From Pocillopora verrucosa (taxonomy: Eukaryota; Cnidaria; Anthozoa; Scleractinia; Pocilloporidae), in contig NC_089313.1 in assembly GCF_036669915.1 (NCBI RefSeq), positions 2,414,085 through 2,478,084 of the forward strand: a stretch of DNA of 64,000 bases, read 5' to 3'. Below the pieces are notes generated by a model that had not been told where the DNA came from, ran no database searches, and worked only from the letters and a program-made list of their open reading frames with translations. The position numbers and the translations under genes were made by a program. Positions 22,655 through 34,100 of the stretch are shown one piece after another. Each line of letters begins with the position of its first letter. Positions within the stretch are counted from its first letter, which is position 1.

Positions 22655-22775
22655 TCTCCTGACGTCATGGCGAGTTGTTATGGAACCAAAAGCCAAGGAA
22701 TTCTGAGGCAGTGAGGGTAGTCATCTCGAGTGTATTTCGTAGTCCTCGTGACGTCATGGCGGGTTGCCATGAAAC
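22655..22775. promoter_or_regulatory. Two CRE plus X-box-like blocks, 89 bp apart
   Basis: TGACGTCATGGCGAGTTG at 22660 and TGACGTCATGGCGGGTTG at 22749 are each followed by an ATGGAACC or ATGAAACC. The second reads GTTGCCATGAAAC, close to the RFX X-box consensus. They could be a local duplicated enhancer or part of a repeat. Confidence 0.35.
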
Positions 22776-25700
22776 CACTGTCCAGGGAATATTGGAGGTA
22801 ATTAGGGATAGTCAATTCTCGGAAATATGAATTGGTAACTTTTAACCTGAAAACAAGAAGACTGTAAATAATTGTTTGAATTCATCCGTCCGTTACAAAA
22901 ATCAAGTTGTTGTGTTTCCTTCTTTAATGGAGATTATTTCCACCGCTATATCCAAGAATGTCATGAATTTCCAGCCAACACAAACGCCTCTTCTCCTAAG
23001 ATAAGTAAATTAGATTAAATACGAGACAAAAAAATTTCCTCTGAAGAAATTATTTAACCGGCTAGGATTTCAAAGAGGAGTACGAGCTGTCCAAAATAAC
23101 AATAGTGGGGCAGAAAAATAGAGCATTCTTAGTAAAGATAAAAACACATCAAATTAGGGACAGACACTAATGATGGGCACCCACAGACACATACACACAG
23201 AAACTACTTTAATTTATTTTTGATATTTTTTGGAAGTGTAGCTCTGCTGCAAGCAATGTGAAGTTCTATCTTGGATAGAAATGGTACTTCATGAATAAAT
23301 CACGTTTTAGTATTACAATTTGTGAGAGGGTAACTTTTCTGAATCTCAGAGCGCGTTTTTAGAACAAAAACATTAGCATTTCGTGCGCCTTCAGGTGTCT
23401 CATCTGTTTCATCATCACCAAAACAACTAAAAACGATTTTCGAATACAAGCCGGGCTAATTTGAGAGAAATTTTCGTGCAATTCTAAAGTAATATTTTCG
23501 ATTGAATAAAATACCATACTGCAATAACCATTTAATGCCCATTTATAATATAAAACGGAAAAAGATTTGAAATTACCAGGATCAAAGAGATGAAATATGC
23601 AAATTTCTGACGAAGAATTAGACCAATTGTATGCGGTTTAAGAGTTATAGCTTAATCTTGAGAAAATCTGAATACTAAGATGGTCTGAAAGATTAAACGA
23701 TTAATTATGCTTTTCATCGGAGGTTGGGAATGTCCCATTGGTCGATTTTGAATATGGAATGGCTTAATCAGATTTGCCGTGATACAAGATTCTTTGAAGT
23801 TAAAATGATTTCATGTTACTTTTATATACTGACGTGAACTTAAGGGTTGCTCGGTTCAATTTAATTCTTATTGAAAAGGTAAGTAATTGTTTGAGAATGC
23901 TTTATTGGGTACATTTAGAAATTTCTAAAAGGCTCTGCTTAAAACAGAATTCTATACATTAATGTTTTCTCGTGCACGTTTTTGCTTATCAACAAGGATG
24001 GTTCAAGCTGCAACTCTGTAGCAAGGGAAGACCAGCTAAGCAAATTTTTAAGTAGCTTGACGTTCAGGGATATCTGTAATATTTCTGTTGATTCGACTCC
24101 ACACAGTTTGCTTCAAGAAATCTTCTGTTTGTGTTAAATATTAATGAAAACTTTCTGTATAACACAGCACGCAGCATGAAAGCATAATTTGCCGTAATGC
24201 CCGAGATTCTTCGAAGAAAGCACAGCTCATATGTTTCTAGGGAAAAAAATCCTTTGAAACCGCTGTTTAGTCCATATAGCAGCTACCGTTATGAGATAAG
24301 GAGTAAATTTGTAATTCAAATATTAAAAAAAAAACAAATTATGTTGCTGGAATAAAGATGTCTATTCCAATTATCAACCTTGACATAAAAATATCCACGT
24401 TTACCAGTTTCTATTTGAATTTGGCAGCATTGGCGTAAGATCAATGCACTATTATCTCAAGTAAGCTTTCTTTCGGTAGGTAAGATTTTGAACGAGAGTT
24501 ATGTACTGAAATTGTGGATTGTGGAAATTTGAAAAACTTACCTGTAATATATCGATAGGATGCCAATCTACCTTAAATATTAAACCATTTTCTTTGTTAA
24601 AACCTTATTTTGGACCTTCAATTTTAATCAGAGACTCAAGACAACTTTTAAGGATACAAAGGCCTGAGAGATTGACATGAATTAACATCGGTTTTAAATC
24701 AGACAGAAACACAATCAAATCGAGATAAGGTAGATTAAAGAGAAAAGGTCATATTAAGAGCCTCTGCATTGGATAGATACTGACTAATGTTTTTCCGTTT
24801 CTGGATTGAAGTCTTCGCGATTTTCAAATTGAAAGATAACATAATCTATGGCTGACTTCAATCGAAAATATCAGTTTTCGTTGGAGCCGAGTTTCATGTA
24901 AATCTTACACGAAGATTTTGATTTCCATCCCAGCGCACTTCTCAGATAAAATCAGGTAGACAACAAATATCCAGGAAAGTTCGATGTTTTTCATTTTCCT
25001 CTAAAATTTTATTTATATAATTTATCACACGGACATCTAGGTTACGTAAATAATCCTTTGTATTACAATTTACTTCTTAAACTTACGACATGGTTCTCCA
25101 TCTCATACAAAATGTAGATTATCTTTCTTTGTTTGGTTATTATGAATTTTGGTATTGAATTCTTTTTAAACCATAATATAAATGGACCTAGAGGCAATGA
25201 CGTTGTTGTTGAAATTATTTGAATTATCATTTGCAGTTTTTTATGAAATAAGCATTCCAGCGGCCGATTTTGATTCCTTCGATTCTGAGTTTTTCTTTTT
25301 CAGTAAACATCAACAGCATCATATTCTGATCGCCATCACGGAAAAAAATAATCAACACACGTAAAATTCGCTTAATTTCATCGTATATTGTTTCTTTACA
25401 AATTTTTAAATGAAACATTTTGAAGAATGTTTTAATTTAAGCTTGATTCATCCAAAAGAATGAATACTTGTGAACGCTGAAGAAGAAATTATTTAAGTTT
25501 AGTCAAAGAACAATTAATTTTTTTTTCATGATATCGGAGTTTGTATTTCATGTTTTTATTTTTAGTTCTGTTCAAACGATATGACGCTGACTCGGCTTTC
25601 TTGAGATGAGCATAGTCTTGCTTTACTTTATATTTACACTAACCTGTGATCAATCTGATTCGTAACATTTCTATTCATTGCTTTGAAATGTTTCTGATAC

Positions 25701-27248
25701 TAGCCACACTGTATCGCAATTTAAACTGTCTCAGATTCAAAACCAGAATCAGTTTATCTCAAATGCATTATAAAACTCATCCTGTAAATTTTAAAAGTTT
25801 TGCTTAAGAGATAGTCTTAAGACCATGTTTAAGTTTCCCATGCTTATTAACAAATTTTGCTACTTGTTAGCACCAAGGAAAATTTTTCAATTCCTAATTA
25901 CACTAAAACAACCTTTTGCCTGAGGTTCAAATGACACGAGAATAAATTCACCCACGACTCACTTTCCTCCTTATTCCGACGAATAACTCAGTGATCGTTA
26001 CAAAGAAATGTTTGGGTACAAAGGCCCTTGCGACTATAGAGAGTTTATGTTGAGGAAAATTTTAAAAAAATCGCATCTTCTTTTATTTTTTTGGTTGGAA
26101 ACAATTTTGAGTGTGTATTGAAAAGGTGCCAAGACCATGACGTAATCCATTAAAAGAAATATTTATTCACATAGACGACAACAGGGAAACGGCTCTTAAG
26201 CTTCGAAATTTTTTGTTGAACTGAATTCGAAATGTAGAATACTTTTCAAAAGGTAAGTATCCTTGCTTATCTAACTTAAGACATTTAACATTTTTGTTAT
26301 TTTTCTTTTTAATTATTACTGATTGCTAACTAGGAGTTTTTTTCGCACTTTCGATGAGGAATTTTTTTCACGACTCTAGCAGTAACCATGAGTATTTGCA
26401 CTAAGGGATTTTCAGCAATTTCCAGAATTAAGGATCGCTCCCAAGAGACACAATTCCTTCTTCTGAGTTCCTATTTAATCAATCCAACCGTGCGTGTTTA
26501 CAAATTTGAAAATTTGATAAATTCTGTTTTATGTTAAAACTTTAATTTTTGGCAAAATTTCCAAACAGTGATGATAGCTTTTATGAAATATCTCTATTTA
26601 AACTCGCGATCTTAGGATCGACGGGAAGAAAAAGGTTTCTGAGAGGAATAGAAATTGTTAACGTTTGAGATACTAGCCGTTCGAACTCTCCGTCACTGAC
26701 CGTGGAGGAAATTGAGACCAGTGAAGCCAAAAGCCAGGTATTATAAATGGTAATTATAACCAACTAAAAGCTTCCGAATCCAATTGCATGGTACGAGAAT
26801 TTCAAGCACTTATTTTGTCTAGATCTTGCTGTAACCCCGTTAAAAACATTCCTTGCTAAAGAAATTCTTCCGCGTTAGTATGTAAGTTGGCGGGAATATT
26901 TATGCAGGGTACATAGAGACCAACAGACTTTAGTAAATACCATGTGCTTCAAAGTATATTTAACATATTTTTTAAATAGTTATTTATCAAATTTTGTTGT
27001 TGTCAACTGTCACAGACCTCATAACTTGTCTACTTTCATACGATTTTACGTCTTAAGTCTCAATGTCGCAATGACACCAGTTTCAGGTGACAAAACGAAA
27101 TAACATTTCCTACCAAATATATTCAACGAAAGATGAAAGACTTGAAAAATTAACATACTTTTTTTTGGTTTCTCCATCATAAACTGAATCGCAGAGAACG
27201 AACAGTTTTACATAGATGTTGTACAGATGTTGTTACACGGATGTTGTT

Positions 27249-27297
27249 GGGTCCCCTTCCCCCTTCGGACTCCCGTGCGGAAGGGGAGAGGGGACCC
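27249..27297. repeat. G/C-rich inverted repeat (hairpin)
   Basis: Arm 27249-27266 (GGGTCCCCTTCCCCCTTC) pairs with 27280-27297 (GAAGGGGAGAGGGGACCC) with two mismatches around a 13-nt spacer. It stands out from the AT-rich surroundings. Confidence 0.7.
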
Positions 27298-27806
27298 GCA
27301 GGATTTTGGTTTTGTCACGATGAAATTTGCCTGATTCCCCCAAGTTGCCGTTTTCTGATCTACCCTCCGTTCCCCATAAAAGCATGTAACCCCCCCCCAA
27401 ATCTTCCACCAACTACACACCTCCTGATCGAGTAATTACCACAATTGTAACAAAATATGTGTAAGGCGCTTTCTTTATTTAAAGCCGGAATATACAACAG
27501 AATTCGAAAGCACCTGGGCAATTACGCTAAAACAATTACTCGCCTCAGGCTCAGGGAAGATCTTTTTTAACAATTTCCTCGACCTCGTCTCGGGAATTAT
27601 TGAACAATATTCACTTAGCCTTCAGCGAATAATTGTTAGTTACAAGGAAAACAACTTTTCCGCTAATTCCTTCAACTAACTTGAGCCACGATATGTTGAT
27701 TTCTGACTTTCTGTTTGATCCGCTCTCTTTGTAGCTTTTACTTGGACAATTGCCACACCATATTTAGAATATCCAGTTGTCTTTCAACTCACATGAAGCG
27801 GGAAAA

Positions 27807-30519
27807 ATGGAGACAGAAAAAAAGGAGACGGTTGTAGAGTAAGTAGATACTGAAATATAATCGAGAAAAGCGTGAAAGAAGGAAGAAAAGTAAATAAAAA
27901 AAAGAAGAAAAAAAGCGAACGAACTAGGAAAAAAAGGAGGACGATCAGAAGAGGGAGCTGTTTAACAGAGCACCATATTTTTTTTATTTAACGCTGAAAA
28001 GATCGTAAAATGTTGCTCCATAGTTATTTATTTAGTTTTTTTAGGGAACCAGTAATTCTAGTTTCTCAATGATGGAAGCGGTAAAGCGCGAGAATGGCTC
28101 CTGTAACTCAAGGGGCTTGGAATTATTATTGTTTTACATGTTTATCTTTCTCCCGCCGAATTAAATTTGAGTTGCGCAATGGAATAAACTGAGAAAGAGA
28201 CTCTGCTCGTAGTCTCAGAGTTTGTGGGGTTTGTTGTGCTGAACTCCATGCTACAGGGAAAAAAACCTGTCACTCATTTGCTTTATTGTACCGTTCTTAG
28301 GTGCGGCACTCAAGTGGATATACGAGATTTCGCAATCCGGTAACAACTTTTCAATGCTATGAATCTATGTCAGGTCATGCTGAACAAACTTTCCTTTTAA
28401 ATGTATAACGTTTTAGCGGTTCTAAAAGTAATTCACTCATTTTTTTTGTGCTTTACCTGTTCAATTTCAATTTCTTTTCTGATGAGTCCATGATACACTG
28501 ATGCTCGTTTTTATTGTTATTGTTGTTGTTTGCTATTTCACGTAGCACGTGTACAAGCGTGGCAGTACAAGTTGAACCTAGTGACTTTCAAACCGTCCAA
28601 GAAGTAACGAAGGACAGGTGAGAGATCTTTTGTAGCTACGGAAATTCCATTTGATCACAGCTTGTGTTTGTGATAATGTCGAGAAGCTGTTCCAGCAAAT
28701 GTTTAGATAAGGTCAGACACAATTCGACAGGCAAGTGAGTAAACAAGATGCAAAAGGCAATGAAAAAGCATTGCGTCATGCTTCGCGTGGGTTCTTCCAG
28801 CTAGTGCAGTGAAAAACCACGCTTGGTTAGCTAGTTGCAGAGCGCTGGACTGCCGTGCGGAAGGTCGAAGGTTCAAGCCTTAGACTGGACCAACACTTAG
28901 GGCCGATTTTTCAAACAAACTTTAGTCCTTGTTTAACAAAACCACGTTCTAAGCCATCTTCAATGTAGCCGAACCTTTTGACCTGAACATTTATCTTTGT
29001 GAACAGTTTCAAGAGGGCCGGAAGCTTATAGTGGAAGGACCTTTATTCAGTGAAATCAACGCTCTTATGGAGAAGCCCTGAGGCCCTCTGATTACGGAAA
29101 ACCGCGGTTGGGTTAGACCTCGTGTAACTAAGCGGCCCTCAGGGCGATAAGATAACTGAAGAGAATTTGCCGCTTTTGCTATGACATCTGCAGATAGTTA
29201 CACATTCTAGTCTTCTCGGATAACGACGACAATTTATAGGCCCTGTCTCCAGCATCTTCCTGTACTGGTTAACAGGGGTCGTTAAAGAACCCACGTATTT
29301 CGGGCAAAGAGTCGGGTTTCCTGGTTTTGTTTTGACCAAATCGCATTGGACTTCTCCTAACGAAGTAACTTCCACATGTACTCATACTCTTTCATTCTTT
29401 ATTGCCAAAAACACTATACAACAATTCGTTTAACAACACTACGAAACCCTAAAGTTTCCTGTGTCTTAGTGTCTCCACATCAAGATGCTTTTCTTCCATA
29501 AATCCCCTCTATCTACCTCTTGTGAAAAAATTATTTATCTTAGCGATGATAACCTGTCTTTTATAATCATTGCAGCGACGCCTTACCGCTTCTGACAACC
29601 CAGCCATCCAGAGAGGAATTCGTCGAGAAAGCGAACCCGGAATACCGCTGCGATTACTGCTATGGTTGCTTATTTTGTGAAAAGGGACATGCGTGGTATA
29701 GCATTCGTGGTAAAGGTATGGCTTTTTTTTTCCACTGACATCAAATAAATACAAAAGAAAGACCTTACACTTTCAGTCCCAAATTGAAGGAAAATTTTAA
29801 ACCAAGAAAGGAGCTAATCAAAGGGAGGTAATAAAATGAACCGATTAAAAATCTGAGAAAATGTATGTTGGTTAAGCGCGGAAAAATGGGCGTCGACATC
29901 TAAGTAGCGGTTGGCTCTAGTTTTTCATCATATTAATTTACCAGTAGGCGCAAGTTTCTATGCAAAAAAAGAAAAAAAATTCAAGGGAAAAAGTGAAGTA
30001 ACTTAGAATGCTCATAAATTTATCTGTTACGAGCGTGAGTTTACAAGTCCTCAACCAAAGCGCTCCAAGCCAGAAGCATATATATACTCGTACCCAATCT
30101 CCTTAGTTTCCTGATCATTTCTCGCTGTTTGAAACCTAGCTGAGCTTAGTTCATTCAGTTGGTTATTACATGTATTACATACAAAGCGAATTCTTAGTAA
30201 CTGGCTAAACTTCTAGCTTTAATAACTTATAAATAACAGTAGACAAAACTCACCAAAATTAGCTTAATGTTTTGATTGCTTTTAGACCAGCCTTGGTATT
30301 AAATTAAGTTGCATGTACGATGTCTTACACGAATTAACACCTGCTCATACAATAATTACGATTTGAGACAAGGATTGATTAACTTTTTTTTTAATTTCTC
30401 TTACAGCCTGCCTCTGGGTGTTACTTCTAACGCCAGGGTACCTTATATTGGGCGTGTTTCTGTTACCCTTCTTCATTCTAATGGGTATAGCTTACTGCGT
30501 CGCTGCCGCCATAGAATGA
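27807..30519 (+). CDS. Copy H: divergent family member, 118 aa
   Basis: Four exons join in frame: 27807-27838 (METEKKETVV, donor gtaagt), 28546-28617 (donor gtgaga), 29576-29715 (donor gtatgg) and 30407-30519 (357 nt). Phases 2, 2 and 1 match the array genes. The third exon encodes RCDYCYGCLFCEKGHAWY followed by SIRGK. It thus has four cysteines in C-x2-C-x2-C-x2-C spacing before the W-Y...GK signature, and lacks the proline run. The last exon encodes a hydrophobic segment beginning ACLWVLLLTPGYLILGV and ending AAAIE. A split SINE lies in intron 2. I see no CRE/CCAAT block upstream, so regulation may differ. This is an older paralogue; function unknown. Confidence 0.75.
28826..29395 (+). mobile_element. 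tRNA-headed SINE, interrupted
   Basis: A tRNA-like head (TTAGCTAGTTGCAGAGCGCT, then GGTTCAAGCC) starts at about 28826. Body text that I associate with the same element ('tcttctcggataacgacgac', 'gttaaagaacccacgtattt') resumes at about 29130-29390. The roughly 215 bp between (28910-29130) do not fit the element and look inserted. Confidence 0.5.
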
Positions 30520-30934
30520 CTTGTTGTTGGCGTATTCAACGTTTTGCTCAAATCAAGAGCGTACGAGAGAAATGGATGGACATTTGTTGAAAAAGCGTAT
30601 ATATAAAAAATCATTTTCGACTTCTCAGATGTGCTATTATTTATTGCGACAAAAAAAAACGTTTATGGTGTGTGCAAATGTAAATAAAATTTTCAAATAT
30701 AGAGATGCCTACACTCGCCTAATCAACTTCATCGTAAAACTGTGATAAGACAACGTCGCGCTGAATTACAGACTGACCAACAAATTAATCAACTTATTAA
30801 GTGAAAGACAGACTAAATATTTTTTAAAATGGCCCTTTACTTGCCTCTTTTTCATGCTCTGTGAATACGAGCCCACTGATAACTAATGCAGAGCAGCGGT
30901 ATAAGCAGATTCACTCAAGAGACTGGTCATTATT

Positions 30935-31150
30935 AATCGTTGTGGGGGAGGGGGGTGATTTTGGTAGTATTACAATACCATTTGCTTGATCCCACCTAAG
31001 TTTCTGTAGTGTTCTAATACTCCTGATTTGCTGTCAATTTTCTATGGCCCCCCTTTAGTTATATCCTGTTAGCGACGACCGATTCCTCTTCTGTTCCCCA
31101 TGAAAATCTACCGACCCCCCCTTCCCCGACGAAAAAAGTAATAATTGTAC
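30935..31150. repeat. Diverged copy of the C/G-rich repeat
   Basis: It contains 'tcaattttctatggcccccc' and 'ttagcgacgaccgattcctc', similar in order to the 7140 and 11570 copies. Confidence 0.45.
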
Positions 31151-34100
31151 TCTAAAGTGAGCGGAAACTAATTAAATTTAGCCCCCCTCGACCATAATTT
31201 GAAAAATCCCTATCTATACGCCTCTGTTTTGTTGGTCCGTGACAGCTTCATCTCTACGTATCACGTACTAGCTCGATTCACACTGCTTCCCTAAAGAATA
31301 TAAGCAACTTTTATCTGTGAGTGATAGTATGCTGGCTGTTGGCCATCCTAGTTCCATGCTCACGAAAACTTCAAAAGCTCGCTTTGGAGTGATTTTAACC
31401 AATAACATAAGCAGAGATCCTTATGGGATTTTTTCTCGCGTACGACAGTAGGATGCACTGTGTCAGTCTAATTAGAAATTTCAAACTTAAAATGTATATT
31501 TTCGAATCACGTATAGCGGTGTGTTTGTGTTATAGGAAAAATCAAAAAAAAATTTTTTTCGGTCATGGGCACACGCCATTAATAGACCCACTCGTCTGAT
31601 ATTGCGCCCACTTTATTTGGCACGTTCCGTTCCAATTTTCCAATTCCCTCAGGCCGTACGTGACATATACACTTTGCGGTCTATTGGTTCTGAAGAAAGG
31701 TTTTAATAATGAGCGCCACGATCTGCGGATAAGGCGAAGGTTCTGTTGAAGTACATAGATCAAGCAAGTTGATTATTACCATGGATTAATTTTTGTTTCA
31801 TAAACCCTCTCTTTCATTGCATTCACGCATTTTCAATCGAGTCTTCACGCGCGAACAATTTTAATAAAGACGGCTTCACAACCCGCACTATTTCGCAATC
31901 ATTTCCGTATTAGTTCTCAGAACGTGTTCGGCATCGAACGAGCTATTTGAACACAAACAAAATAAACATCAAAGAAAGATTATCTTTCAACCGAAACTAC
32001 GTAAAACTGATATCATCCTACCCCTGCTACTTCCTTGTTTTTGAGTGATGTTTCAGCGCGTGTTTTGAGGAGTGCGTGACAAAACAAAATGCAATTTAAG
32101 ATTTTAGTCACGTAATTAAACAATCCTTCGTGGTTTTTCTTATCATTGAAATGGCATCCTCCTCTTATGTTTTCTTCAAATTGCTCCGGAAAACAGGTAA
32201 GCTGATAGGATGTGTATCGATTTTAGTTACGTAAAAATGTATATTTGTTTTCTTATAATTTGAAAGGTACCCTTTATCTCCCCTCTCGTATTTACTAAAT
32301 TTACTAAAAACCAGACGGCAACGGCAACGGCAACGGCAACGTCCACTAAACAAAAAGTTTGATGAGTCAAACAATGGCTGTGCGTGTAAATCTTCTAAAA
32401 TTTATTCGCGTCCTTTTCCAAACAGCAACATGAAATGACCAAACATTGGTGAACGGCGACGGCTAATTTTGTAGAATCTCTATTTCTAATTTGACGCTGT
32501 GTTCCATACTCAGTTTCGAAATAGTTCTGACAGGAAGCAACAAACTAAATTACTTTAGAGTATCGCGAGATTCGTAGGTAAAATCTAAGTTCATTTTTTA
32601 AATCGACGATGTCCACGGCGTCGCCGTCGTCGTTTCTTACACCCTAACATTGCCTTCGTCGAACAGGTAAGTTGGCAGGTTACAATTTACCAATTTACAA
32701 TTTTAGTAACGTAAACAGGCTCCTTGTACTTTTTATTATCAAGAACGCTGCTCTTTATTTCCTTCGTGTCCTTTCATTCTTTATCTGTTTATCAAAGCTG
32801 AAAGATAGTGCGTCGCTCAAACTAAAACTTTCCTCACTCATACACGGGAAAATCACGGAAGTCGATCTTCGAAAGGTAAAACTATAGTTAAACCGCAGCA
32901 GACATTGTATTAGCCTAAATTCAAGAATTCAAACTCCAAATGAGTATTTTTTTCAACATTTGAGGTATTTTATGAAAACACGCGTTAAAAAAAAAGACGT
33001 TTCGTTCTGGTACAGATGAAAGAGATGGCCCGCTTGCGCAGATTGGGGCCCAGTTTTGTCGTCTTTTCCGGTCCTCGAGCTGAGTCAACGTGGCAACAGC
33101 TTCATAATCTCGATTCTGACATGTAATTAGCTTGCGAGCAAACTCTCCAGAGTCATGCCTTAGAACTCTGAATGTCTGCGTCAATGTTTGTTTGGCCCAT
33201 TTGGCCGGGTGATCTTTCTCCTTCTCTCCTCTTTCCGCGCGCGCAACCCGCACCTAGCAAAGGAGCTTGCCAACAAACTAACTTATAGTGTAAGTTATTT
33301 GTGGTAAGATTTCTTGAAAACGTTATATCGTAGACAAACATGAATAGAAAGAAACTGAACACACGTGATTCTTGTATATTAACATCATGCCTTTTGAATT
33401 CGCATGCTTCCGATCAAACCATGCGAGCCTTTTTTTTTTTTTTTTTTTGAGACAAAACAAAACAATAGCTCGAGATACTACGTGACGGGAGAATTTCATT
33501 CTCGGCCATCAATACGTGATCATACGAAACATGGAGCCGGTCGAAAATAATATGAAATATAATTTGAATCATTCGTTGACCTTTATTCAGCGGATAATCC
33601 GCGAAAAGCTGCTGTTTCACACGATTCATTTCCTGTTTTTTTGTGTGCGGTTTTTGTGTTATTGAAAAACATTTAACCGTGTCTCCAAAGGTGTTCGAGA
33701 CACAATATAATTCAGTTTCCGATTTAAGTCCCAACGTAGAGAAAATTTTCTTGGGAACAGACACGGTCTAAACGTCACGTACTCTCGATAAAGGCATCCT
33801 TTACACGGCATCAGCCTGACTACGTCTAAAGACTCTTAAAGTTTTGAAAACAAAAACAGGTTTTTGAATCCTCCCTAATTTTCAGTTTTTTTTTTTTCGT
33901 TTCCGATGCGGTGTCTGTTTAAGGTGGCGACTACTCAAGGGGAACCTTCATTTCAAAATAATGTTTCTTGAATCACCAACAACAATTTGAGTGAATAACA
34001 GAAACTTGTTTAAAGCTCCAATGTCTTCCTTCTTTCCTGATTGTCAGGCTGGTGATTTATACACCAACAATGGAAAAGATAATCAGGTTTAGCGCAGCTG

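Larger units (their letters stand above)
22001..27780. other. Gene-poor AT-rich intergenic region
   Basis: I found no convincing coding exon here. Open frames are short and unrelated to known families. The only notable features are a duplicated CRE/X-box-like block (22655-22775) and a strong hairpin (27249-27297). Confidence 0.5.

Noticed and set aside
31563..31763. 66-codon minus-strand frame with SINE-like text
   Set aside because: The wording resembles an interspersed repeat and there are no splice partners; not enough to call a gene.
33414..33764. 116-codon minus-strand frame ending in poly-lysine
   Set aside because: The lysine run is translation of a T homopolymer at 33430-33448; the rest has no recognisable feature.
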